From contig NZ_CP007287.1 of assembly GCF_000737865.1 (NCBI RefSeq), forward strand, positions 35,982 to 99,981: a stretch of DNA of 64,000 bases. Direction: 5' to 3'. Both the position numbers and the translations under genes were made by a program. The notes below the pieces were generated by a model. The model was not told where the DNA came from. It saw only the letters and a list, made by a program, of their open reading frames with translations, and ran no database searches. The stretch is from Bifidobacterium coryneforme. GTDB taxonomy: Bacteria; Actinomycetota; Actinomycetes; Actinomycetales; Bifidobacteriaceae. Below, piece after piece: positions 36,594 to 43,392 of this stretch; the first letter of the stretch is position 1, and each line of letters opens with the position of its first letter.

Positions 36594-37685
36594 TCAGTAC
36601 CGCATTCCCATGGCCGAGCGGACCTGGTCCAGGGTCTCCTCGGCGATGCGTTCGGCCTTCCTGTTGCCCTCGTCCAGCACGTCGTGGATGTAATCCATGT
36701 CCTTGGACAGTTCGGCCCTGCGCTCACGGTGCGGGGCAAGGAAGGTGTTGACCGAATCGGTCACATAGGCCTTGAGGGCGCCTGCACCGGAATCACCGAT
36801 TTCCTCGGCGATTTCCCTGGGGTCGCGTCCGGTTACCAGGCCGGCAGTGGTCAGGAGGGCCGAGACCTGGGGACGGTTGACCGGATCGAAGGTGATTCTG
36901 CGCTCGGAATCCGTGGGCGACTTTTTGATCAGCTTGGCGGTCTCCTCGGCGGTGGCTCCCAGCATGATGGAGTTCCCGTATGACTTGCTCATTTTCCGTC
37001 CATCCAGGCCCGGAATCTCGGGGGAGTCGGAGAGGATGGCCGCCGGCTCCGGGAAGACGGTGTTCCCACCGGCGTAGCGCTCGTTGAAACGGCGGGCGAT
37101 GGTCCTGGTCAGCTCCACGTGGGGGAGGTTGTCCTTCCCGATCGGGACCACATTGGCCTTGCAGAAGAGGATGTCGCAGGCCTGGTGGACCGGGTAGGTC
37201 AGGAGCAGTCCGGTCAGGGCGTGGCCACTGGCCTCCATCTCGGACTTGACTGTCGGATTGCGATGCAGCTCGGCCTCCGTCACCAGGGAGAGGAAGGGGA
37301 GCATGAGCTGATTCTCGGATGGGGTGGCCGAGTGGGTGAAGATCATGGTCTTGCTGGGGTCGATGCCGGCCGCCAGGTAGTCCAGGACGAGGTTGAGGAC
37401 GTTGTCCTTCATGTGCTCGGTGGTATCGCGGTCGGTGATGACCTGATAGTCGGCGATGATGATATTGGTATGGACCCCTCGGTCCTGCATCTGGACGCGC
37501 TCGCGGATGGAGCCGAAATAGTGGCCCAGGTGGAGACGCCCCGTGGGCCTGTCTCCGGTCAGCATCGTGTACTGTCCGGGGTTCTCCTTCAGCTTGGCCA
37601 GGACCTGGTCCGACAGCTTTTTGGCGGTTTTGAAGCTCTCGCTGATCTCATTGCCTGCCGCTGTGACCTGCTCTTCGCTCTGCAT
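36594..37685 (-). CDS. trpS: tryptophanyl-tRNA synthetase
   Basis: 363 residues, a class I synthetase that charges tRNA-Trp. The HIGH-type motif appears as H-L-G-H in TGRLHLGHYFGSI and the second signature as KMSKS in GRKMSKSYGNS. Tryptophan-pocket and dimer-interface regions are continuous and full length. Essential gene, transcribed leftward as a single unit. I saw no T-box-like leader in the 150 bases before the start. Confidence 0.97.
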   Translation of the reverse strand: MQSEEQVTAAGNEISESFKTAKKLSDQVLAKLKENPGQYTMLTGDRPTGRLHLGHYFGSIRERVQMQDRGVHTNIIIADYQVITDRDTTEHMKDNVLNLVLDYLAAGIDPSKTMIFTHSATPSENQLMLPFLSLVTEAELHRNPTVKSEMEASGHALTGLLLTYPVHQACDILFCKANVVPIGKDNLPHVELTRTIARRFNERYAGGNTVFPEPAAILSDSPEIPGLDGRKMSKSYGNSIMLGATAEETAKLIKKSPTDSERRITFDPVNRPQVSALLTTAGLVTGRDPREIAEEIGDSGAGALKAYVTDSVNTFLAPHRERRAELSKDMDYIHDVLDEGNRKAERIAEETLDQVRSAMGMRY

Positions 37686-37791
37686 GGACCCGCCCTTGTC
37701 GAAATGCCGAAATGCCGTTGGAAATTGCTTTTATCGTAAAAGTCCGAGTAGACAAGATAAGCAGGTGGTAATCTCTTATGTGATGCAAACT

Positions 37792-37820
37792 TACAATCAT
37801 TGTGCCTAACGTGCACGTTA
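37792..37820 (+). promoter_or_regulatory. candidate -10 box and 14-base palindromic operator before the DUF3073 gene
   Basis: TACAAT at 37792-37797 resembles a -10 box; the -35 region is poor. Ten bases on, at about +3 relative to the expected start of transcription, lies a perfect 14-base palindrome TAACGTGCACGTTA (37807-37820), a common operator position. The ATG follows at 37839. The binding protein is unknown. Confidence 0.4.
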
Positions 37821-37838
37821 CCTGGCGAAGGGGGTCGG

Positions 37839-38552
37839 ATGGGCCGCGGACGTCAGAAGGCTAAGCAGACGAAAATAGCCCGTAAGCTCAAGTATCTGAC
37901 AACTGATACGGATTACGACGAGCTGGCCAAGGAACTAAGTGGCAAGGAGCCCGGTGAGGGGCCTGCCGATCCCTTTACGGTGGTCGAGGCCGAATACGGG
38001 CATGCGGATTCAGCCGAAAAGTCCTCCGACACAGTTGGTGCTCTGCCTGATACGGCGGATGCGGCATCAGCCCCCGCAGACGATGATCTGGACGATTATG
38101 CGCGCTGGGCTGCCGAGGCTGCGGCCAAGGCCACATCCGGTGAGATGCCGGTGACGCCCAAGCCCCGCAAGCGTATCCCCATTCCCGTTCCCAGCATCCT
38201 GGGGCATGGTGCCCCGAAGAAGGACACGAAGGACGCAGCCGTAAAGACGGAATCCCAGAAGGCCGGCGCCAAGTCAGGCTCCAAGGCGACCAAGACAGGC
38301 AAGAACGCCGTATCCACCAAGACCGCGGGTAGCAAGGCCTCGAGTGCCAAGGTGGCCGACAAGACATCCGCCTCCAAGACGGGTGCAACCAAGGCCAAGA
38401 CCAAGGCATCCGGTAAGACTTCGGCCAAGAGTGCTTCCAAGGCCACGGCCGGGTCCGGCTCGGGCAGGAAGTCCACGGCATCCAAGTCTTCAACCAAGGC
38501 AGGCACGAAGGCATCGGGTCCGGCAAAGGCTGGTTCCAAAAAGGCCGAGTGA
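37839..38552 (+). CDS. DUF3073 protein with lysine/alanine-rich histone-like tail
   Basis: About 237 residues. The first 40 residues (MGRGRQKAKQTKIARKLKYL...) are the DUF3073 domain, a small conserved protein of actinobacteria with unknown function. Residues about 40-100 are acidic and contain D-D-D-L-D-D-Y-A-R-W. From about 105 to the end the chain is almost only Lys, Ala, Ser, Thr and Gly in K-A-S-K / K-T-A-x units, like the C-terminal tail of histone H1 or of mycobacterial HupB. Such tails bind nucleic acid, so a DNA- or RNA-associated role is plausible but unproven. Most DUF3073 proteins I know of are short and lack this tail. The start is supported by AAGGGGG upstream. Confidence 0.82.
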   Translation: MGRGRQKAKQTKIARKLKYLTTDTDYDELAKELSGKEPGEGPADPFTVVEAEYGHADSAEKSSDTVGALPDTADAASAPADDDLDDYARWAAEAAAKATSGEMPVTPKPRKRIPIPVPSILGHGAPKKDTKDAAVKTESQKAGAKSGSKATKTGKNAVSTKTAGSKASSAKVADKTSASKTGATKAKTKASGKTSAKSASKATAGSGSGRKSTASKSSTKAGTKASGPAKAGSKKAE

Positions 38553-38560
38553 CCTATAGG

Positions 38561-38579
38561 CCGGTTGCAGGGCAACCGG
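38561..38579 (+). terminator. short stem-loop after the DUF3073 gene
   Basis: An 8-bp stem, CCGGTTGC (38561-38568) and GCAACCGG (38572-38579), with a 3-base loop lies 8 bases after the stop. Only a weak T-rich segment follows, so it may work as a terminator or just as an mRNA end stabiliser. Confidence 0.45.
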
Positions 38580-38635
38580 GTTAATCGCCTGAGGCCTTCT
38601 TGCTTTGGTGACTGTCACCTGTTTAGGTGAGTCAA

Positions 38636-39064
38636 TCAGACCAGGGGCAGCAATTCGTGAAGGTCGTCGCGTTCGCCGACGGCGGTTATGTGTCCGACTT
38701 CTCGCTCCTCCTGCCAACTGGTTATTCCAGTGGCCAGGCGCAGCCAGACCTCCGGGTCCAGTTCGATGACATCGGGCGGGGTCAGGTTGTGGGGGTCCGA
38801 AGCCGGACCGTCCAGAATCTTGATGGCCCCCCAAGGAGCCACCCTTACCTCCACTCCTGGTCCGGGGGCCTTGATCTCCAACATATGCAGGGAGTATCGC
38901 ACGGCCATGGCAGCCTGGCGTCGGGGTACTTTCGGGTCGATGGCCATTCGTGCGGACACATCATCGGGGTCGGTCAGGCCCTGCCTGATCTCCTTGGCCA
39001 TATCCCGCCAGGACAGGAAATCCCGACGACCCTCTTCCACGTCAGCTTCTCGTATGACACTCAT
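38636..39064 (-). CDS. bacterial SCP-type (sterol carrier-like, SCP_3) protein
   Basis: About 142 residues. The central part (MAVRYSLHMLE, then VEVRVAPWGAIK) and the end (DPEVWLRLATG, GERDDLHELLPLV) match the small actinobacterial SCP_3 'sterol carrier' family, whose physiological ligand is unknown. The start is ATG at 39064; the longer open frame upstream to 39349 has no protein-like sequence. The upstream GGGAA is a modest ribosome-binding site. Single gene converging on the DUF3073 gene. Confidence 0.75.
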   Translation of the reverse strand: MSVIREADVEEGRRDFLSWRDMAKEIRQGLTDPDDVSARMAIDPKVPRRQAAMAVRYSLHMLEIKAPGPGVEVRVAPWGAIKILDGPASDPHNLTPPDVIELDPEVWLRLATGITSWQEEREVGHITAVGERDDLHELLPLV

Positions 39065-39290
39065 GTTCCCATTGTGGCCCAGCTGGGAACCTGGCGTGTC
39101 ACCATTTCCGCCTGGCGTGGTCCATCCCCGGGCAAAACGAGTGGGAGTCCTCGTAAGAGCATGAATATACAAAAAGAGGAGCCTGTTGCCCGCACGTCCG
39201 CAAACGAAGCGCGCCGCTTCATGCTCATTGACATGAGCGGGCGGTGCCTTGCGTGAACGCTGGGTCAGGCTCCCCTCCGGCCGGAACGGT

Positions 39291-39518
39291 TCAGGCCGTG
39301 GCGCCTTCCTGCAGAGGGGAAATGGTGTCCGTGGACTCCTCACCCTCATCCTTGGTCAGGCCCAGGTCAACCGGCGATGAGCTGTTCTCCCAGGGCTCCT
39401 CCCAGGGATCATAATCCGGGTTCTGCTGCTTGTATATGAACAGAGCGACAACGCCAGCCAGCAGCGTGCCGAAGAGCAGAGCAAAGAACTTCCAGCCGTT
39501 TGAAGATTTGTTCTCCAT
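39291..39518 (-). CDS. small single-pass membrane protein (unknown function)
   Basis: 75 residues: a short polar start, one membrane helix (about 9-29: FFALLFGTLLAGVVALFIY), then an acidic, Pro/Trp-containing tail with D-P-W-E-E-P-W-E. A strong AAAGGAG site stands 6 bases before the ATG, which supports real translation. I recall similar short membrane proteins with a D-P-W tail in other actinobacteria. No function can be assigned. Confidence 0.7.
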   Translation of the reverse strand: MENKSSNGWKFFALLFGTLLAGVVALFIYKQQNPDYDPWEEPWENSSSPVDLGLTKDEGEESTDTISPLQEGATA

Positions 39519-39671
39519 GTTTGGCTCCTTTCGACGACGATATGCCGGCCTTGCCCGTTATGGCCGACTCCCTTTCCATCCTAGTGGATGGAAGCGAACG
39601 GGTGCGACGACGGGCCGATTGAAGCACGGAAAAGGCACACAGGGCCCAAGGTGCCGGGGTAGAGTGGGCAC

Positions 39672-40445
39672 ATGCTCAACGGCAAGTACACCAATCCGGG
39701 AGGTTCGGGCAGGGGGTCGAGTGGGCCCCTGGCCTACATGCGCAGGCGGTGGGGGAGCGACCTTCCCCTGGCGACGGTGGGGATTACCCTGATTTGCATT
39801 CTGGTCTGGCTGGTTCAGATGATTGCCTACCTGCTCCGGCCGCAGGATTATCTGACCGTCCTGGTCAACCGATTGGCTTTCGCCCCGGCCCTGGCCCTGC
39901 GGAGCCCGTGGATGTTCGTCACCTCCATGTTCATGCACTCGACCAATGTGACCCACATCCTCTTCAACATGATCACCCTCTGGGTGGTGGGACCGGTATT
40001 GGAGCGCTTCCTGGGGAGGTGTCGCTTCCTGGTGCTCTACCTCTTGAGCGGACTTGGCGGCGATCTGGGCTTGATGGTCTATGCCGCACTGGTTCCGAGC
40101 GGATGGAGCACGTCGGCCATCGGTGCCTCGGGGGCCCTCTTCGGGCTCTTCGGCGCCATTCTGGTGATTTACCGCCGTATGGGAATGGACATTCGATCCA
40201 TGGTGATCTGGATGGTCCTCAACTTCTGCATGCCCCTCATCGTGCCGGGAATCGCCTGGCAGGACCATGTAGGCGGATTCCTGGCAGGTCTCCTCTATAT
40301 GGTCGCCTTGGACCGCATCGCGGGACGGGCCAGGACCGCAAGGTCCTTTACCGTGCGGTGGATTGGCATCGCGATTGTCTTCCTGGGGGTTATTGCCGCT
40401 CTGGCCTTCCTCTGCAATATGACCAACCCCATCCCCTTCATGTAA
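39672..40445 (+). CDS. rhomboid-family intramembrane serine protease
   Basis: 257 residues, six membrane helices. The catalytic dyad is visible: Ser153 in G-A-S-G-A (helix 4) and His199 in D-H-V-G-G-F (helix 6). Helix 2 carries H-x2-x-N residues (HILFN, about 95-99) that form the oxyanion region. Rhomboids cut transmembrane substrates within the bilayer; the substrate here is unknown. It is the last gene before the DnaA-box region, which separates it from crgA. Confidence 0.92.
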   Translation: MLNGKYTNPGGSGRGSSGPLAYMRRRWGSDLPLATVGITLICILVWLVQMIAYLLRPQDYLTVLVNRLAFAPALALRSPWMFVTSMFMHSTNVTHILFNMITLWVVGPVLERFLGRCRFLVLYLLSGLGGDLGLMVYAALVPSGWSTSAIGASGALFGLFGAILVIYRRMGMDIRSMVIWMVLNFCMPLIVPGIAWQDHVGGFLAGLLYMVALDRIAGRARTARSFTVRWIGIAIVFLGVIAALAFLCNMTNPIPFM

Positions 40446-40461
40446 GGAGCGCCGGCGGCAA

Positions 40462-40643
40462 ATTACACACGTGTAATCTATCCACAACTGTTGATAAAAG
40501 TGTGGATAAGTTGCGTATAAGTCCCTGATTCTGGTGCATATGCTGGGTAAAAGTGTGGATAAGTAACCCAAAATCGTTGCAAATAGGACGATTCTGGGTT
40601 GTGTACAAAGTGTTTGTAACTACAGGGTGAAGGGTGTGGATAA
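40462..40643. promoter_or_regulatory. cluster of DnaA boxes with inverted repeats (candidate origin-like or DnaA-titrating locus)
   Basis: Three perfect DnaA boxes TGTGGATAA lie at 40501-40509, 40554-40562 and 40635-40643. Two near-perfect boxes are at 40478-40486 (CTATCCACA) and 40489-40497 (TGTTGATAA), and weaker ones near 40512 and 40600. An inverted repeat with 13-base arms and one mismatch (40565-40577 and 40588-40600) and ATTACAC/GTGTAAT (40462-40468, 40471-40477) flank them. The region is gene-free and more AT-rich than its surroundings, 110 bases from crgA. Five good boxes in 166 bases is far above chance. In mycobacteria crgA lies about 13 kb from dnaA-oriC, so closeness to the origin is expected; dnaA itself is not in this window. 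Confidence 0.75.
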
Positions 40644-40755
40644 GTCAAATTCCTGAGTACGGATGTGACCACGGATAGTCTGCCGGATATGGAAAACCCC
40701 GGAAGCGCAAGTCATAGAGGCTGCGATTCCGGGGCTCTCGGGAAGATGAATCGGC

Positions 40756-41292
40756 TCAGTGCCACCACATGGTCATCAGGAAGCCGACCAGCAGGATGCC
40801 GAAGCCGACGGCCAGATTCCAGTTGCCGATGGTGGGAATCGGGTAGACATTGCCTCGGGTGGAGGAGATGTAGTAGATCACGATCCAGATCAGACCCAGC
40901 AACATCAGGGTGACGAAGAGGGGAACGAACCAACGGGGGTTCGCCTTGGTGCCCTTGATGGTCTCTTCCACGCGCTTGGTGTTCTCCTCCTGGCGCTGGA
41001 TGATACGACGCATCTGGGGGGTCATGTGCTTCTTGTCGACGCTCTGGTTGAGAACCGCCTCGACCTTGTCCATGGACAGACCGTACTCCTCGTCATCCAG
41101 GTCGTCGTCGGAGTCCTTATCGCCTGAATCGCCGGACGCATCAACATCGGTGTCTCCGGCCTTGGCCTCGGCCTCTTCCGACTTGTCTGGTGCCGACTCG
41201 GACGTGGGTTCCCCGGTCTCGACGGTCTCCTCGGCCTTGACAGGCTCCTCGTCCACCGCCTCGTCTGTGTCATGGAGCTGATGCTCTGCCAT
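40756..41292 (-). CDS. crgA: cell division protein CrgA
   Basis: About 178 residues. The C-terminal 90 residues match CrgA: MTPQMRRIIQ-type amphipathic stretch, N-P-R-W-F-V-P membrane helix 1 (about 118-140), a short loop with IPTIGNWN, and membrane helix 2. CrgA binds FtsZ, FtsI and PBPs and helps division-site assembly in actinobacteria. Unlike the mycobacterial protein of about 93 residues, this one carries an Asp/Glu-rich N-terminal extension of about 80 residues. Start ATG 41292 has AAGGAG nine bases upstream. It is next to a DUF881 gene and the pknB cluster, as in Mycobacterium tuberculosis. Confidence 0.92.
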   Translation of the reverse strand: MAEHQLHDTDEAVDEEPVKAEETVETGEPTSESAPDKSEEAEAKAGDTDVDASGDSGDKDSDDDLDDEEYGLSMDKVEAVLNQSVDKKHMTPQMRRIIQRQEENTKRVEETIKGTKANPRWFVPLFVTLMLLGLIWIVIYYISSTRGNVYPIPTIGNWNLAVGFGILLVGFLMTMWWH

Positions 41293-41380
41293 GAGAATAT
41301 TCTCCTTCATTCGGTCTACTAAGACATAGTAGCGGTTAGACTCGAACGTAATACTATCGCAGACGGGAATGAGGGGCGCA

Positions 41381-42133
41381 ATGGTCAGGAGGACGGGCAA
41401 GCACGGTGCTCGCAAGTCCCTGGTGGGTACGGTGGCGGTGGCTGTGGTCCTGGCTCTTGTCGGGTACATGTTGACTGTGAATATCCGGGTCAATAGGACC
41501 GTGACCGTCACATCGGATACGGCCGGCCTGGTGGAGGAACGTGAGAGCAAGGCCTCCGGTCTGCGCCAGGACATCAATTCCATGAGCTCCCAGATCAACG
41601 CTCTGAAAAACCTGACTGACGACAAGGACGGATCCGACTCCAGGGAGGATGCCGGGGCGGGAACGGTCCTCAAGGCCGTCCAGGGACCTGGGTTGACGGT
41701 GACCCTGAACGATTCCCCCCTCTGGCAGCAAAAGGTGGGGCAGGACGGATCCTCAGCCAATATCAACGACTATGTGATTCACCAGCAGGACGTGGAGAGT
41801 GTGGTCAACGCCCTCTGGGCCGGCGGGGCCGAGTCCATGCAGATTCAGGACCAGAGGGTCCTGCCCACTTCGGCTGTGCGCTGCGTGGGCAATGTGCTCC
41901 TCCTGCATGGAAGAAAGTACTCGCCGCCATATAAAATCGCTGCCATAGGTCCGACTGATCGCATGAACAAGGCCTTGGATGATTCGCCGTCAGTCAAGGT
42001 CTATAAGGAGTATGTGAATACGCTGGGCCTGGGGTGGAAGGTGGAGAACTCCGATAACCTCCGCTTCGCCGAGGCCACCGCGGTGCTCCAGCCCCTCCAA
42101 TACGCATCAGTGGACGAGAAAGCGCAAGAATGA
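41381..42133 (+). CDS. DUF881 membrane-anchored protein
   Basis: About 250 residues. One N-terminal membrane helix (about 16-38) is followed by a short coiled coil (about 50-80) and the extracytoplasmic DUF881 domain, with G-P-G-L-T-V-T-L-N-D and I-N-D-Y-V-I-H-Q-Q-D near the middle. DUF881 proteins are linked by gene position to division and cell-wall genes in actinobacteria and firmicutes; the molecular role is unclear. Start ATG 41381 follows GAGGGG. The end overlaps the sortase gene by 4 bases, and it is divergent from crgA. Confidence 0.88.
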   Translation: MVRRTGKHGARKSLVGTVAVAVVLALVGYMLTVNIRVNRTVTVTSDTAGLVEERESKASGLRQDINSMSSQINALKNLTDDKDGSDSREDAGAGTVLKAVQGPGLTVTLNDSPLWQQKVGQDGSSANINDYVIHQQDVESVVNALWAGGAESMQIQDQRVLPTSAVRCVGNVLLLHGRKYSPPYKIAAIGPTDRMNKALDDSPSVKVYKEYVNTLGLGWKVENSDNLRFAEATAVLQPLQYASVDEKAQE

Positions 42134-43260
42134 CATCAGAAGAGCCGGGAAACGACTACGCCCCCGATTCGAGGAATGAGGCCGGGGACAGCCCCAAAAA
42201 AGGCCCCAGCAAACTGGTTTCCGTGGCAGAGATTCTGGGAGAGCTGCTTATAACCCTGGCTGTTTTCTGCGCGCTCTATGTTGTCTGGCAACTCTGGTGG
42301 ACGGGCGTACAGTCGGAGCACCGGCAGTTGGAGGCCCGTGAGGCCTCCTCCTGGAGCAAACCCGCCTCCGGTGATACCGAGCGCGTGGCCCAGCCCCAGC
42401 ACGGTAATCCCCCGGTCGAACCGGAATCGGCCGCCGATGGCGAATTGATGGCCCAGCTCTACATTCCTCGCTTCGGCGAGCATTGGGAGCGCAATGTCGT
42501 TCAGGGCACCTCGCCCTCCCAGCTGGCCTATGCCGGCATCGGGCATTACCCCACCTCGCAGATGCCTGGTGAACTGGGCAATGTAGCTCTTGCCGGCCAC
42601 CGCGCCGGATACGGTGAACCCCTGGCCCATGTTGACGAGTTCAAGCCCGGCGATGCCATCGTGCTTCGGACCAAGAACTACTGGTACGTGTACCGCTACA
42701 CCTCTTACAAGATCGTCCTGCCTGACCAGGTCGATGTGATTGCGCCCAATCCCGAGCGGCCGGACGATCCTGCCACCAAACGGATGATCACCCTGACCAC
42801 CTGCGAACCCAAGTATTCCACGGCCACCCATCGCTGGGTCAGCTGGGGCGAACTCGACTACTGGGCCAAAGTCTCCGATGGTGTGCCCAGGGAGTTGATG
42901 GGGGATCAGGGGACCGATGTGCTCTTCGCCGACAAGGCCTCGACACCCCTGGTCAGGGTCGGTTCTCTCCAGACAACGATTCTGGTGCTGATTGCCGCCT
43001 ACCTGGTCATCTACCTGGCCGCCCTGCTGGCCTGGCGCTATCCCCTTCTACGGGAAATCAAGAACGGGACCAGGCCCCGCCCGGTGGCCAGCATCTATGG
43101 CTGGATTCTGCGTCATCAGTCCGGCACCGCACCCATTCGCTGGATACTGATGATTCTGCTCATTCTGGTCATCGCCTGTGCCCTGCTGGAGTGGGGCTTC
43201 CCCTGGCTGGCCACCAACGTGCCCTACCTCAGGCAGATGTCCAACTACTCCGCCTTCTAA
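42130..43260 (+). CDS. class E sortase with extra C-terminal membrane helices
   Basis: 376 residues. An N-terminal membrane helix (about 33-57) precedes a sortase domain with catalytic His in A-G-H-R-A-G-Y, Cys in L-T-T-C-E-P-K-Y and the Arg in T-H-R-W. Class E sortases of actinobacteria typically use LAXTG-like substrates and anchor surface proteins or pilin bases. Two more membrane helices follow (about 275-300 and 330-355), which is longer than most sortases. In M. tuberculosis the equivalent position between the DUF881 gene and pknB is held by trpG. Overlap ATGA with the DUF881 gene suggests co-translation. Confidence 0.88.
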   Translation: MTSEEPGNDYAPDSRNEAGDSPKKGPSKLVSVAEILGELLITLAVFCALYVVWQLWWTGVQSEHRQLEAREASSWSKPASGDTERVAQPQHGNPPVEPESAADGELMAQLYIPRFGEHWERNVVQGTSPSQLAYAGIGHYPTSQMPGELGNVALAGHRAGYGEPLAHVDEFKPGDAIVLRTKNYWYVYRYTSYKIVLPDQVDVIAPNPERPDDPATKRMITLTTCEPKYSTATHRWVSWGELDYWAKVSDGVPRELMGDQGTDVLFADKASTPLVRVGSLQTTILVLIAAYLVIYLAALLAWRYPLLREIKNGTRPRPVASIYGWILRHQSGTAPIRWILMILLILVIACALLEWGFPWLATNVPYLRQMSNYSAF

Positions 43261-43320
43261 AGGTATCCTGGTCGGATTCTGGGCCTTCGACTTATGTTTC
43301 CGGTTCCCGACCGATATGCA

Positions 43321-43358
43321 AGCGGCTGTCCTGCAACTTGAATTGCAGGACAGCCGCT
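43321..43358. terminator. bidirectional terminator between sortase gene and pknB
   Basis: A perfect 16-bp stem, AGCGGCTGTCCTGCAA (43321-43336) and TTGCAGGACAGCCGCT (43343-43358), with a 6-base loop lies between two convergent transcription units. It is followed by a T-rich stretch on the plus strand (CGTTGTTTGG). It probably ends both transcripts. Confidence 0.8.
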
Positions 43359-43392
43359 CGTTGTTTGGGAGACCCCGATATCTCTCCCGGGG

